Shown here piece by piece: positions 1 to 8,467 of a DNA stretch of 64,000 nucleotides. The stretch covers positions 62,001 to 126,000 of the forward strand of contig JAINDK010000018.1 of assembly GCA_019931185.1 (NCBI GenBank), in the 5' to 3' direction. Within the stretch, counting starts at the first letter, position 1, and the number at the start of each line of letters is the position of its first letter. The position numbers were made by a program, and so were the translations under genes. The DNA comes from Bryobacter sp. CoA8 C33. GTDB lineage: Bacteria > Acidobacteriota > Terriglobia > Bryobacterales > Bryobacteraceae. A model generated the notes under the pieces. It saw only the letters and a list, made by a program, of their open reading frames with translations, ran no database searches and was not told the DNA's origin.

Positions 1-1299
1 GATCTCCACCGCCTCGCCCAGGGCCGTCACCACCGCGTCCACGCGCCCATCCCCGTCGAGGTCGGCAAACGCCGCACCCCGATGTGCCTTCACCGCCTTG
101 TCGAGCCCTGCCGCCGCCATCGCGAACTTTCCATCGCCCTGATTGCGAAACACCGCATTTGCCTGCTTGTAGCGCACGGCCTCAAACTGCTCCACCAGAT
201 CATTCACATGCGAGTTTGCGGTAAACAGATCTTTCCAGCCGTCGTTATCGAGGTCTACCAGACCAACTCCCCACCCGGCATAGGCATTGGTCAGCCGCCC
301 CAGTTGCGACCGGCCCGTATGGTCGGCAAACGCCCCCTGCCCCTGATTGCGAAATAGCGGAAAGGTCTCACCGTTCAACGCCGTCAGAACAATATCGGGC
401 CGTCCGTCATTGTCATAATCGCGGAACTCCGTTCCCATGCTCGCAATCGGCTTGCCGCTATCCACCAGCGCCACGCCCGCCAGCAGCGCGGTCTCCTCGA
501 ACTTTCCGTTGCCGAGGTTACGGAATAGAAAATTCGGCATCCCGTCATTTGTCACGAACACATCCATTCGCCCGTCGGCATCGTAGTCGGCAAAGCCGAT
601 CGACATACCGCGACCGCGGTGGCGGCCGACGCCAGAACTCTCCGTTACCTCTTCAAAGCGTCCTGCCCCCAGGTTGCGGTACAACTGATTGGGCCGCGGT
701 TCAAAGTAACGGGGATGGCAGTACACCCGCAGCTTTCGCCCCGCATCTCCGCAAAAGCGCGGCTGCGCAAGATCGATTTTCCCGTAGTTCGTAATCCATA
801 AATCGAGCCGGCCGTCCTGGTCGTAATCAAACCAGCCCGCCGCCACCGCCCATTCGTCCATACGGATTCCGCTGTCCGCTGTCACGTCGGTAAACTTTCC
901 ATTCCCCAGATTGCGGTAGAGCGTAATCCGCTTGAGCCCCGCCACTACAAGATCCATCTGCCCGTCCCCATCAAAATCTCCTGCCGCTGCTCCCATCGCG
1001 TAGCCCTCACCCGCAAGACCCGCCTCGGCCGTCACATCATGGAAACGCCAGCCACCATCGTTGCGGTACAAACGATTGGCGTGTTTCGTCTCCTTGCGCA
1101 AGGAGGGCAGGGAAGCGCCGTTGGCAAAGAACAGATCGGGCCGGCCGTCGTTGTTGTAGTCGAAAATCGCCAAGCCACCCGGCATCGTCTCCACCATGTG
1201 CTTATCCGGAGTGGGGGAATTCTCAAGTACAAAGTCAATCCCCGTCCCGGCGGGCTCAAAGCGAATCTGGGCTAGTAGCAAAAGCGTGAACAACATCAT
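1..1299 (-). CDS. CRTAC1-family FG-GAP/VCBS repeat protein, partial (C-terminus outside window)
   Basis: Reading the minus strand from ATG at 1299 gives 433 uninterrupted codons that run off the left edge. The protein opens with a short hydrophobic leader (MMLFTLLLLAQ) and then repeats blades of the type DYNNDGRPDLFFAN, DFDGDGQMDLVVAG, DYDQDGRLDLWITN and DYDADGRMDVFVTN, each followed by LYRNLGNGKF-type strands. These calcium-binding FG-GAP/VCBS repeats form a beta-propeller. The arrangement matches CRTAC1/ASPIC-UnbV proteins of Acidobacteria, whose UnbV domain would lie beyond the edge. The start codon overlaps the stop of the upstream TPR gene (ATGA), so the two are probably translationally coupled. 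Likely exported; substrate or partner unknown. Confidence 0.85.
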   Translation of the reverse strand, partial: MMLFTLLLLAQIRFEPAGTGIDFVLENSPTPDKHMVETMPGGLAIFDYNNDGRPDLFFANGASLPSLRKETKHANRLYRNDGGWRFHDVTAEAGLAGEGYAMGAAAGDFDGDGQMDLVVAGLKRITLYRNLGNGKFTDVTADSGIRMDEWAVAAGWFDYDQDGRLDLWITNYGKIDLAQPRFCGDAGRKLRVYCHPRYFEPRPNQLYRNLGAGRFEEVTESSGVGRHRGRGMSIGFADYDADGRMDVFVTNDGMPNFLFRNLGNGKFEETALLAGVALVDSGKPIASMGTEFRDYDNDGRPDIVLTALNGETFPLFRNQGQGAFADHTGRSQLGRLTNAYAGWGVGLVDLDNDGWKDLFTANSHVNDLVEQFEAVRYKQANAVFRNQGDGKFAMAAAGLDKAVKAHRGAAFADLDGDGRVDAVVTALGEAVEI

Positions 1300-2777
1300 T
1301 TCGGGGCCGTGATTTGCAGTTCTTCTTCGACGACACGGTCCTGCTGCCGGATGCGGGCCTGGATCCGCTGGTATTGATCGAGGGCGGCCCGTGCCTGGTC
1401 CGGCTTACCGGCCGCCTGCCAGGCGCGCGCCAACTGGAAGTGCAAGCTGCCATCGGTATCGAGCGGCAAGGCAGCGGTGACATGCGGCAAAGCCAGATCT
1501 GCCTTGCCTTCGAGCAGATAAGCCCGGGCGAGCGAGGCACGGGCCGGCAGATTGCCGCCGTCGGCCTTGACGGATTTTTCGAGATAAGGGCGGGCCTGTT
1601 CCGGCAGTTGCTGTCCCAGGTAAATTTCTCCGACCAGATGCAAAAGGTCGGAAGCACCCGGGGCGGCCTGGAGCAAACGCAGCGCCAACTCGAGCGACCG
1701 CGCATAGTCCTTTTGCGCCACCAGCGCCCCGGCCAGTTCGCGTTCCAGATCGCCATCGCGCGGGGCCAGCCGCAGGGCTTGCTCCCAGGCCTTTGCTGCT
1801 TCGGCATGCCGGCCGCGTTCGCGATGCTCCTCGGCCACGTAGCGATAGAGTTCGACCGACTCCGGCAGCAGCCGCAAGCGACCAAAGGCCTCCGCGGCCA
1901 GAGCGCGGTAGCTCATCGTCCGCCAGTAGAGTGTGTTTGCGGTCTGCCCGGTGCGGCTCAACTGCAGGGCTGCCCGATAGCGTTTGGCGATGAATTCACA
2001 TTCGGGTGTCTTCACTCCGCAGTCGAGCGGCCCGAGTCGAGCCTCGGCGGCCTCCTCGTGCAGCGCCCACTCTGGGTGCCCGGTGGCACGGTAGATAGCG
2101 GCCAGCGCCGTGCGCAGTCCGCGCATGGCCGGTGTCTTCTCGAGCGCTTTCCGGTAGAAGAAAAATGCCGAGCGCCGCTGGCTGGCCTGATCGCGCGAGG
2201 CGGCCAGCAGCGCAAAGAAGGGGCCTGACTCGGGATAGAGCTTTTCGAGGCGTGCGAAGCTTTCCGCTGCCGCGGCTTCATAGTTGCGTCCCAGCAGAAA
2301 CCAGAGCGCAGGCTGCCTGGGCTCGGCCTGGGTCAACCGCTCGAGATGCGGAATGGCTCGCGCGGGTTGCCCGCTGAGTGTCGCGGCATCGGCCAGCATC
2401 TGTCGCGCCTCCAGATCCTCCGGGGCGAGTGCCGCATACTTTTCAAGCGGACTGAGTGCTTTAGCCGCTTGACCGGTCCGCAGATAGCTTGCACCGAGAA
2501 AGAGTAAGGCCGGCGGGATACCGGGTTGCAGCTTGAGGGCCGCCTCGAGCGGAGCAATGGCCTGCGCATCCTGCCCGGCCATGTGCAGCGCCATGCCTTC
2601 GTTCAGCAAAAGGCCGGCATTGTTGGGGATCTCGCGTGTCAACTCCCCATAGAGAACTGCCGCCTCCGCATGCCGCCGCTCCCCCATCAGCCCCTTGGCG
2701 CGCTTTGCCTTCTCGGCCTGTGCCGCTGTTTGCGCTCCCAATAACCCCGCGAACAAGATCAACAACCCCAGACGCAT
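1296..2777 (-). CDS. Exported tetratricopeptide repeat protein
   Basis: This 493-residue protein begins with a signal-like segment (MRLGLLILFAGLLGAQ) and then consists almost entirely of TPR helices. Typical TPR signatures are visible, for example HAEAAVLYGELTREIPNNAG near the N-terminus and HAEAAKAWEQALRLAPRDGD in the middle. TPR arrays are protein-interaction scaffolds. Its stop codon overlaps the start of the FG-GAP protein (ATGA). TPR and CRTAC1 proteins are frequent neighbours in Acidobacteria, so they may act together at the cell envelope, but the sequence shows no enzymatic domain. Start ATG at 2777; no strong Shine-Dalgarno is visible. Confidence 0.85.
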   Translation of the reverse strand: MRLGLLILFAGLLGAQTAAQAEKAKRAKGLMGERRHAEAAVLYGELTREIPNNAGLLLNEGMALHMAGQDAQAIAPLEAALKLQPGIPPALLFLGASYLRTGQAAKALSPLEKYAALAPEDLEARQMLADAATLSGQPARAIPHLERLTQAEPRQPALWFLLGRNYEAAAAESFARLEKLYPESGPFFALLAASRDQASQRRSAFFFYRKALEKTPAMRGLRTALAAIYRATGHPEWALHEEAAEARLGPLDCGVKTPECEFIAKRYRAALQLSRTGQTANTLYWRTMSYRALAAEAFGRLRLLPESVELYRYVAEEHRERGRHAEAAKAWEQALRLAPRDGDLERELAGALVAQKDYARSLELALRLLQAAPGASDLLHLVGEIYLGQQLPEQARPYLEKSVKADGGNLPARASLARAYLLEGKADLALPHVTAALPLDTDGSLHFQLARAWQAAGKPDQARAALDQYQRIQARIRQQDRVVEEELQITAPK

Positions 2778-2788
2778 ACATCTATGTT

Positions 2789-2823
2789 GGCAAAAAGAAA
2801 AGCGGCCCGCCGAAGCGGGCCGC
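2789..2823 (-). terminator. Intrinsic terminator of TonB receptor 1 (TTCG loop)
   Basis: On the minus strand a perfect 9-bp stem (positions 2815-2823 pairing with 2802-2810) encloses the stable tetraloop TTCG and is followed by TTTTCTTTTTG. It lies 22 bp downstream of the receptor stop codon, so it should end the receptor transcript before the TPR gene. Confidence 0.88.
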
Positions 2824-2845
2824 CTATTCTGATTGCGAGTCAGCC

Positions 2846-5800
2846 TTAGAAGCCGAGCCGGATCGCCAGACGGAACAACCGTTCGTCGCCCGCGGTGGTG
2901 ACACGGAGGAAGTTTACGTTCGTCACGTCCGTTGAGCCGAATCCGGTTGAGAGCCGGCTGTTGGTGAAGTTATAAGCTTCCCCACGCAAGCTCACGTTTA
3001 CCCGCTCGGTAACGAGGAAGGTTTTCGAGAGCGTGAGGTCATGCCGCAGCATTCCCGGATTGCGCAGGCTGTTGCGGCCCATCGAGCCGAATCGGCCCGC
3101 TTCGCCGGGGGCGAGAATGACGTTGCGGAAAGCGCTGGTGTCATAGAAAGTGCCGGTGGATCCGATCCTTTCCAGACGGTTCACGGTGAGATTCACCTGA
3201 TCAGGGGTCTGCGCGTTGCCAGGCAGGTTCAGCGTGCCGCCCGGCGCGCTGGGCGTAAACGGCGTACCGGTGAAGGCTGCCGTAATGCCGCTCAGGCTCC
3301 AGCCACCTACAACGTAATCGAGCGCCTTCGAAGTGGTGAACTTCTGACCTTTACCGACTGGCAAATCATACACCCAGCCCATTTGGAAGACATGGCGGCG
3401 GTCATAACCAGCCGGCGCGATGTTGCGGCTGTAAACCGGAGTCCAGTTCCAGGTCGTTCCCGCCCAACCTTCGTCGTCGGTGGCGTTGATCGCCTTCGAC
3501 CACGTGTATGCGCCCTGCACGGTGAGACCCTTCGCCTGACGGCGGATTGCCATCTGCATCGAGTGATAGCGTGAGCTTAACTGGCCATCCCAAAGCAGGG
3601 TGGCGATGTTGCGGCCAAAGCGCGAGGAGTAGGGACGACCAGGGTTGCCGAGCCCAATCACCTGACCGGAGTTGATGTCGCGGTCCGCGGCAAGGTGAAC
3701 ACTTTGCGTGCCGACATAAGCCAAACTTGTAATGAATTCGCCGGGTAGCTTCCTCTCCAGCGTGAAGTTCCAGCTCTGCGTGTAGCCGCGAGTAATTTGG
3801 CCCGCGGGGGGAGTGCGCATGTCGGCCACCGGAGGCAGCGTCACGACACCGGAGGAGATATCCGGACCGGTGACGGGCGGAATCCCTTCAGCCAGCGAGC
3901 GGATGGATTGGTTGACGTTCGGCGCGTCAAAAGCGAAGTTCACCGTCAGCGGATAGAAGCCGCGGAGTGGGCGAGACCAGGGCAGCGGGCTGAAGTTGAT
4001 GCCGTAGCCGGTACGCAGCACCGTTTTGTCGTCAAGACGATAGGCGATGCCGAGGCGTGGGGCAAACATCATCCTGTTCACCGTGAAGCCATTGTTCCGG
4101 GGTACGCTGCCACGGCCACCAAGGAAGACCTGGTTCGTTTCCGGATCCAGACGTTCAATACCGAAGCCGTTTGAGCGGCCCATGAGCGGGTAATTCTCAT
4201 AGCGCAGACCGGCGCTCACCGTGAGCTTGCGGTTTACCTGCCAGCGGTCTTGCACATACCAGCCGAACTGCCATTCCCGTGCCGTCGCGAGAATGTATTG
4301 GAGGCTCTTCTGTACATTGTTCGGCAGGCCCAAAAGGAATGCCGCGTAACCATTGAAGTTGTTGAATGTGCCATTGCCGGCAATACCGCCATTGAAGTTG
4401 AACGCGCCACGCGGACCGGCACCGAGTTCCGGTTGCCAATGGTTCATGCGGAACAGCACCCCATCGAAGCCGATAGCAATGCTGTGGCTGCCCTTGATCC
4501 AGCGCAAGCTTTGGGTCGCGGTGAAGTTCTCTTCGATACGTGTCAGCGGCATCCAGTTCGGAACGCCGAAGCCGTTATAGCCGTTGATGGAGATGTTCGG
4601 GAAGCCCTGCTGACGCGGATCCGGACCACCGATCCCTGGAATTCCAAGCTGGGTTGAGAAGTCCTTGCCGAAGTCCTGGCCTTGTACCACCTGATCCTGA
4701 CGCTGGTAGCCAATCACACCGTCATAAAGCAACGTGGGCGTGATCGTGTAGGTTTGTCCCAGAGACATGTTGCGTACAACGGTGTCGCCGAGCCCGGGGT
4801 CGGAACCCGGCGCCGGACCCACACCGTCGCCGAAAACACCACGACCGCCAACCAGCGCGTTCATCTGGCCATAACGGCCCCAGATGGCGTGCTTTGAGTT
4901 GCGGTTGTAGTTGAGTTTGACGTCGTTGTAATAGCGATTGAACTGAGGGGTGGCGCCGATTGAGTAGTTGGCTTGCGCACCGGGAGCATTGGGCAGCGGG
5001 TAGAAAGCCTGAATCCGGTTCGCTTGAGCACTAATCCGGTTAGCCGGAATCCGGTTGCCCGGGAAGGGCGTGCGTTCGCCCGGCACGGCGCTCGTCAGCG
5101 GGTCAAAAATTATCGTGTCCTTTATTGCGCTGAAGTCCCCCGTGCGGATGTCGGCCGTTGGCACTGAGTACACGCCGGTGGCCCCGTCACGCTGCTTCGT
5201 ATTGTCGTAAGAGTAAAAGAAAAAGAACTTGTTCTTGACGATCGGGCCGCCGATCGTGCCGCCGAAGTTGTTGTAGATGCGGACCGGTTTGCGCTGGGTT
5301 GGCGAGAGGAAGAAGTTCCGCGCCCGCAGCCGCTGATTATCATGAAATTCAAAGGCGCTACCGTGAAATTCATTCGTGCCGCTCTTGGTAATTACGCTCA
5401 CGGCGGCGCCACCCGCGAAGCCCTGTTCGGCATCGCCGGCTGTCGTCGTGATGTTGACGTTTTCCACCATTTCAGCGGGGGTCACGTAGCCGGCATGGTG
5501 CGGCAGCCACAGGTTCACCGAGGCGGCGCCGTCAATGCGGGTTACGTTGTTGTTGCGGTTCGTTCCATTGATATTCGTTGAGAGCGAACGTCCCGGGGTA
5601 TCGGTGATTGAGTTCTGGAATACCGCCGGCGTTGCGCCTGGCACGAGATTGATCAGACTCTGGTAGTTGCGGAAGCCGGGAAGTGGCATCGCCTTTACCA
5701 GGCCCTTGGAGATTTCCGAGTGCGTATCGGCTTTATCGGTCTGCAGTGTTACCGTCTCCGCCTGCACCGTGATCTGCTCGCTCAGGGCGCCCACTTCCAT

Positions 5801-6139
5801 GCGGATGTTGGTACGGTTGATCACGTTCGCCGTGATGTTTAATCCCGTCCGTTGCTGCGACTTAAAGCCTTGTTGCGTCACCTTCAACTCATAAATGCCC
5901 GGAAGGACATTCAGAATGTTGTAGATGCCGTTGCTGTCGGAGGTGCCATCATACACCTGCCCCGTGGCATTGTTGGTGAGCGTAACTTTAGCGCCCGGAA
6001 CGACGCTGCCGCTCGGATCTTCGACCACACCTGTGATCGAACCGTAAAGTACTTGAGCTGCCACCGGCGCTACGCTGAGCGCCAGCATCAGCAGGGTCGC
6101 GGCGAGGAGGTATAAACTCCTGTGGCGATACTGATTCAT
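2846..6139 (-). CDS. Oar-like TonB-dependent receptor (1)
   Basis: This 1097-residue outer-membrane protein has a signal peptide (about residues 1-28, ending PVAAQ), then a carboxypeptidase-regulatory-like domain (about 30-115: VLYGSITGVVEDPSGSVVPG, later GIYELKVTQQGF), then a plug domain (about 120-270, with VINRTNIRMEVGALSEQITV and VTRIDGAASVN), then a long barrel ending in the aromatic LFRLAIRLGF. Known Oar-like receptors of this size import or display large ligands; the substrate cannot be read here. Start ATG at 6139 has the Shine-Dalgarno AGGGGA eight bases upstream. It is divergent from uxaC and ends at a strong terminator. Confidence 0.93.
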   Translation of the reverse strand: MNQYRHRSLYLLAATLLMLALSVAPVAAQVLYGSITGVVEDPSGSVVPGAKVTLTNNATGQVYDGTSDSNGIYNILNVLPGIYELKVTQQGFKSQQRTGLNITANVINRTNIRMEVGALSEQITVQAETVTLQTDKADTHSEISKGLVKAMPLPGFRNYQSLINLVPGATPAVFQNSITDTPGRSLSTNINGTNRNNNVTRIDGAASVNLWLPHHAGYVTPAEMVENVNITTTAGDAEQGFAGGAAVSVITKSGTNEFHGSAFEFHDNQRLRARNFFLSPTQRKPVRIYNNFGGTIGGPIVKNKFFFFYSYDNTKQRDGATGVYSVPTADIRTGDFSAIKDTIIFDPLTSAVPGERTPFPGNRIPANRISAQANRIQAFYPLPNAPGAQANYSIGATPQFNRYYNDVKLNYNRNSKHAIWGRYGQMNALVGGRGVFGDGVGPAPGSDPGLGDTVVRNMSLGQTYTITPTLLYDGVIGYQRQDQVVQGQDFGKDFSTQLGIPGIGGPDPRQQGFPNISINGYNGFGVPNWMPLTRIEENFTATQSLRWIKGSHSIAIGFDGVLFRMNHWQPELGAGPRGAFNFNGGIAGNGTFNNFNGYAAFLLGLPNNVQKSLQYILATAREWQFGWYVQDRWQVNRKLTVSAGLRYENYPLMGRSNGFGIERLDPETNQVFLGGRGSVPRNNGFTVNRMMFAPRLGIAYRLDDKTVLRTGYGINFSPLPWSRPLRGFYPLTVNFAFDAPNVNQSIRSLAEGIPPVTGPDISSGVVTLPPVADMRTPPAGQITRGYTQSWNFTLERKLPGEFITSLAYVGTQSVHLAADRDINSGQVIGLGNPGRPYSSRFGRNIATLLWDGQLSSRYHSMQMAIRRQAKGLTVQGAYTWSKAINATDDEGWAGTTWNWTPVYSRNIAPAGYDRRHVFQMGWVYDLPVGKGQKFTTSKALDYVVGGWSLSGITAAFTGTPFTPSAPGGTLNLPGNAQTPDQVNLTVNRLERIGSTGTFYDTSAFRNVILAPGEAGRFGSMGRNSLRNPGMLRHDLTLSKTFLVTERVNVSLRGEAYNFTNSRLSTGFGSTDVTNVNFLRVTTAGDERLFRLAIRLGF

Positions 6140-6250
6140 GTGTTTCCCCTTGAAGTGAGACTAGTCCTATCATTTTGAAGGACTTAAATAAATTATCGCC
6201 TTCTGTTCGAGGCAGTGTCAACCGCGGGGCTGCGATAGGATAAAGGCCTG
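6140..6250. promoter_or_regulatory. Divergent control region between TonB receptor 1 and uxaC
   Basis: This 111-bp intergenic region must carry promoters for both divergent genes. A 7-bp inverted repeat, tcctatc at 6165-6171 and gatagga at 6234-6240, brackets an AT-rich core (acttaaataaattat). The second arm lies just before the uxaC ribosome binding site. No promoter or operator can be assigned with certainty. Confidence 0.4.
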
Positions 6251-7654
6251 ATGAGCTTCATCCACGACGATTTCCTCCTCCAAACCGCTGCTGCCCGCCG
6301 TCTCTATCACGACTTCGCGGCAGGTGAGCCCATCCTCGACTACCATTCCCATCTGCCGCCGAAGGACATTGCCGAAAATCGCCGTTTCAGTAACCTGTTT
6401 GAAATATGGCTCGAGGGTGACCACTACAAATGGCGTGCCATGCGCGCTAACGGCGTCCCCGAATCCCACTGCACCGGCGACGCCTCTCCCGCTGACAAGT
6501 TTGAAGCTTTTGCCCGCACGGTGCCCTACACGCTGCGCAATCCCCTCTACCATTGGACCCATCTTGAGTTGAAGCGATACTTCGGCATCGAGGATCTGCT
6601 CGATGCGAACTCCGCCCGCACCATCTGGGACCGCGCCAATTCCCGCCTCGCCTCCGATGACCTCTCCGTCTGGGGGATCCTCCGGCAGTTTCACGTCAAG
6701 GCAATCTGCACCACCGATGATCCGGCTGAGGATCTTCGCTACCACGAGGCGATCGCCAAGAGCGATTGCCCGGCAAAGGTTTTTCCCACCTTCCGGCCGG
6801 ACGGTGCTTTCCGTGTCCAAACCCCCGATCTATTTCTTCCCTGGATCGAGAAGCTCTACGAGTCCTCTGGTATCTCAATTGACAGCTTCAGCGACTTTCT
6901 CGCCGCTCTCCGCAAGCGCCATGACGACTTCCACGCGATCGGATGCCGGCTCTCCGACCATGGCCTCAATCGTTGCTTTGCCAACTTCTGTAGCGAGGAC
7001 GAAGCGGCCGCTATCTTCAACCAGGCTCGTGAAGGCGGCATCGTCAGTGGCGAGGACTACGACCGTTACGCCAGTTTCCTGATGCTCTTCCTCGGCCGCC
7101 TGGACGCTGAAAAAGGCTGGACCAAGCAAATCCATCTCGGCGCCCGCCGCAATGCCAACACCCGCGCCTATCAACAACTCGGGGCCGACAAAGGTTTTGA
7201 TTCGATCGGGGATACTCCTCAGGGCGATGCTCTCGCCGCCTATCTCGACCGTTTGGATCAGGAGGACATGCTCCCCAAGATGGTCCTCTACAATCTCAAC
7301 CCCAACGAAAACTACGCCTTTGCCACCATGTGCGGCAATTTCATGGACGGCCGCACTCCGGGCAAGATTCAATTCGGCTCCGGGTGGTGGTTCCTCGATC
7401 AGAAGGAGGCGATGGAGTGGCAGATGAACGCGCTGTCCAACTGCGGCTTGTTCTCGCGGTTTATCGGGATGCTCACCGATTCGCGGTCCTTCATGAGTTT
7501 CCCGCGTCATGAGTACTTCCGCCGCACCTTGTGCAACCTGGCCGGTGACGATATGGAAAAAGGCCTGCTACCGGCCGACTATACTCTGGTCGGCAACATG
7601 GTACGCAATATCTGCTTCAGTAACGCCCGCGATTTTCTAGGCTTGCCGCTTTAG
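6251..7654 (+). CDS. uxaC: Uronate isomerase (glucuronate isomerase)
   Basis: The 467-residue product matches UxaC of the amidohydrolase superfamily in length and along its whole sequence. Family hallmarks are the early metal-binding HSH motif (ILDYHSHLPPKDIAENRRF), WIRAN-like text (WRAMRANGVPE), the central ICTTDDPAEDLRYHE and the C-terminal GWWFLDQKEAMEWQMNAL. UxaC interconverts D-glucuronate and D-fructuronate (and D-galacturonate and D-tagaturonate) in the cytoplasm. A Shine-Dalgarno-like AAAGG precedes ATG at 6251. No other Ashwell-pathway gene is adjacent, but a myo-inositol oxygenase gene at 36.8 kb could supply D-glucuronate. Its stop overlaps the stop of the convergent small gene by four bases. 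Confidence 0.95.
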   Translation: MSFIHDDFLLQTAAARRLYHDFAAGEPILDYHSHLPPKDIAENRRFSNLFEIWLEGDHYKWRAMRANGVPESHCTGDASPADKFEAFARTVPYTLRNPLYHWTHLELKRYFGIEDLLDANSARTIWDRANSRLASDDLSVWGILRQFHVKAICTTDDPAEDLRYHEAIAKSDCPAKVFPTFRPDGAFRVQTPDLFLPWIEKLYESSGISIDSFSDFLAALRKRHDDFHAIGCRLSDHGLNRCFANFCSEDEAAAIFNQAREGGIVSGEDYDRYASFLMLFLGRLDAEKGWTKQIHLGARRNANTRAYQQLGADKGFDSIGDTPQGDALAAYLDRLDQEDMLPKMVLYNLNPNENYAFATMCGNFMDGRTPGKIQFGSGWWFLDQKEAMEWQMNALSNCGLFSRFIGMLTDSRSFMSFPRHEYFRRTLCNLAGDDMEKGLLPADYTLVGNMVRNICFSNARDFLGLPL

Positions 7655-7956
7655 CGGGTATGGCGCGTGCGCATGCGCCGCGCCAGTTTTTCAATCTCTT
7701 CGAGTTTCCGGATCAAGCCGACGCTCAGGACGTGATGCTCGTACTTTCTTAGCTCCTCGTCCACTTCGCGCGCCATGGCGATAAGCTTCCCGGCATCGGC
7801 CAGCAGTTTCTTCTGCTCGTCCTTGAGGATCGCCTCGCTCTGTAGCGTGCCGTCCGGGAGACGCTTCGGTTTTTCCTTTTCCTCGGCCGGGGGGAACTGT
7901 TGCGCCAAGAGGCTTCCCGCCCACCCCGCCAGGAACCGCTTCCGGCCCATGCTCAT
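7651..7956 (-). CDS. Small hypothetical protein with twin-arginine-like or hydrophobic N-terminus
   Basis: This 101-residue protein starts GRKRFLAGWAGSLLAQQFPP, which resembles a short export signal, followed by a charged, helical region (ILKDEQKKLLADAGKLIAMA and VDEELRKYEHHVLSVGLIRK) ending in an Arg-rich tail. I do not recognise a named family. It is convergent with uxaC (stop codons overlap as TTAG) and divergent from the DUF488 gene 25 bp away. Two in-frame ATGs, at 7956 and 7950, are possible starts. Confidence 0.6.
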   Translation of the reverse strand: MSMGRKRFLAGWAGSLLAQQFPPAEEKEKPKRLPDGTLQSEAILKDEQKKLLADAGKLIAMAREVDEELRKYEHHVLSVGLIRKLEEIEKLARRMRTRHTR

Positions 7957-7981
7957 CTTTCGCTACTCTTTCTATTTGGCA

Positions 7982-8458
7982 ATGCAGCCGCTTTTTACCA
8001 TCGGGCATTCAAACCACGCCGCCGAGGCGTTTGTGAAATTGCTCCTTGCTCACAACATCGCATACCTCGTCGACGTGCGCACTTTTCCCGGTTCCCGGCA
8101 TAACCCGCAGTTCAATCGCCCCGAACTCGAGACGGCGCTGCCAGCCGCCGGAATCGGCTACGAGTGGGCGGGTCGTCATCTGGGCGGGCGCACCCGCGCC
8201 CCTTACTCCCATCTTCGTCAAACTCCGGCCTTTCGGAACGCTCTCCGGGAACTGATACGCCTTTCCCAGTCCCGCAATACCGTCATCATGTGCGCCGAAG
8301 AGGACCCCTTCGATTGCCACCGCCGCTTTCTCATCTCCCGCGCCCTGATGGAAGACTTCGCCTTCTCCGCCATCGAGCACATCCGCAAGGACGCGACGAT
8401 CCTGCACGAACCGGGTTTTCCTGAATCAGCCCTCCAGCTCAGCCTCGAGTTGGTCTAA
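7982..8458 (+). CDS. DUF488 family protein
   Basis: From ATG at 7982 the protein begins MQPLFTIGHSNHAAEAFVKL, the usual start of DUF488 proteins, and continues with YLVDVRTFPGSRHNPQFNRP, the GRTR motif and the two-cysteine segment MCAEEDPFDCHR. It has 158 residues, normal for the family. DUF488 is a widespread small cytoplasmic family of unproven function, sometimes linked to stress or nucleotide metabolism. An in-frame upstream ATG at 7949 would add eleven residues before the conserved IGHSN region and is less likely. Confidence 0.88.
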   Translation: MQPLFTIGHSNHAAEAFVKLLLAHNIAYLVDVRTFPGSRHNPQFNRPELETALPAAGIGYEWAGRHLGGRTRAPYSHLRQTPAFRNALRELIRLSQSRNTVIMCAEEDPFDCHRRFLISRALMEDFAFSAIEHIRKDATILHEPGFPESALQLSLELV

Positions 8459-8467
8459 TCAAGCCGC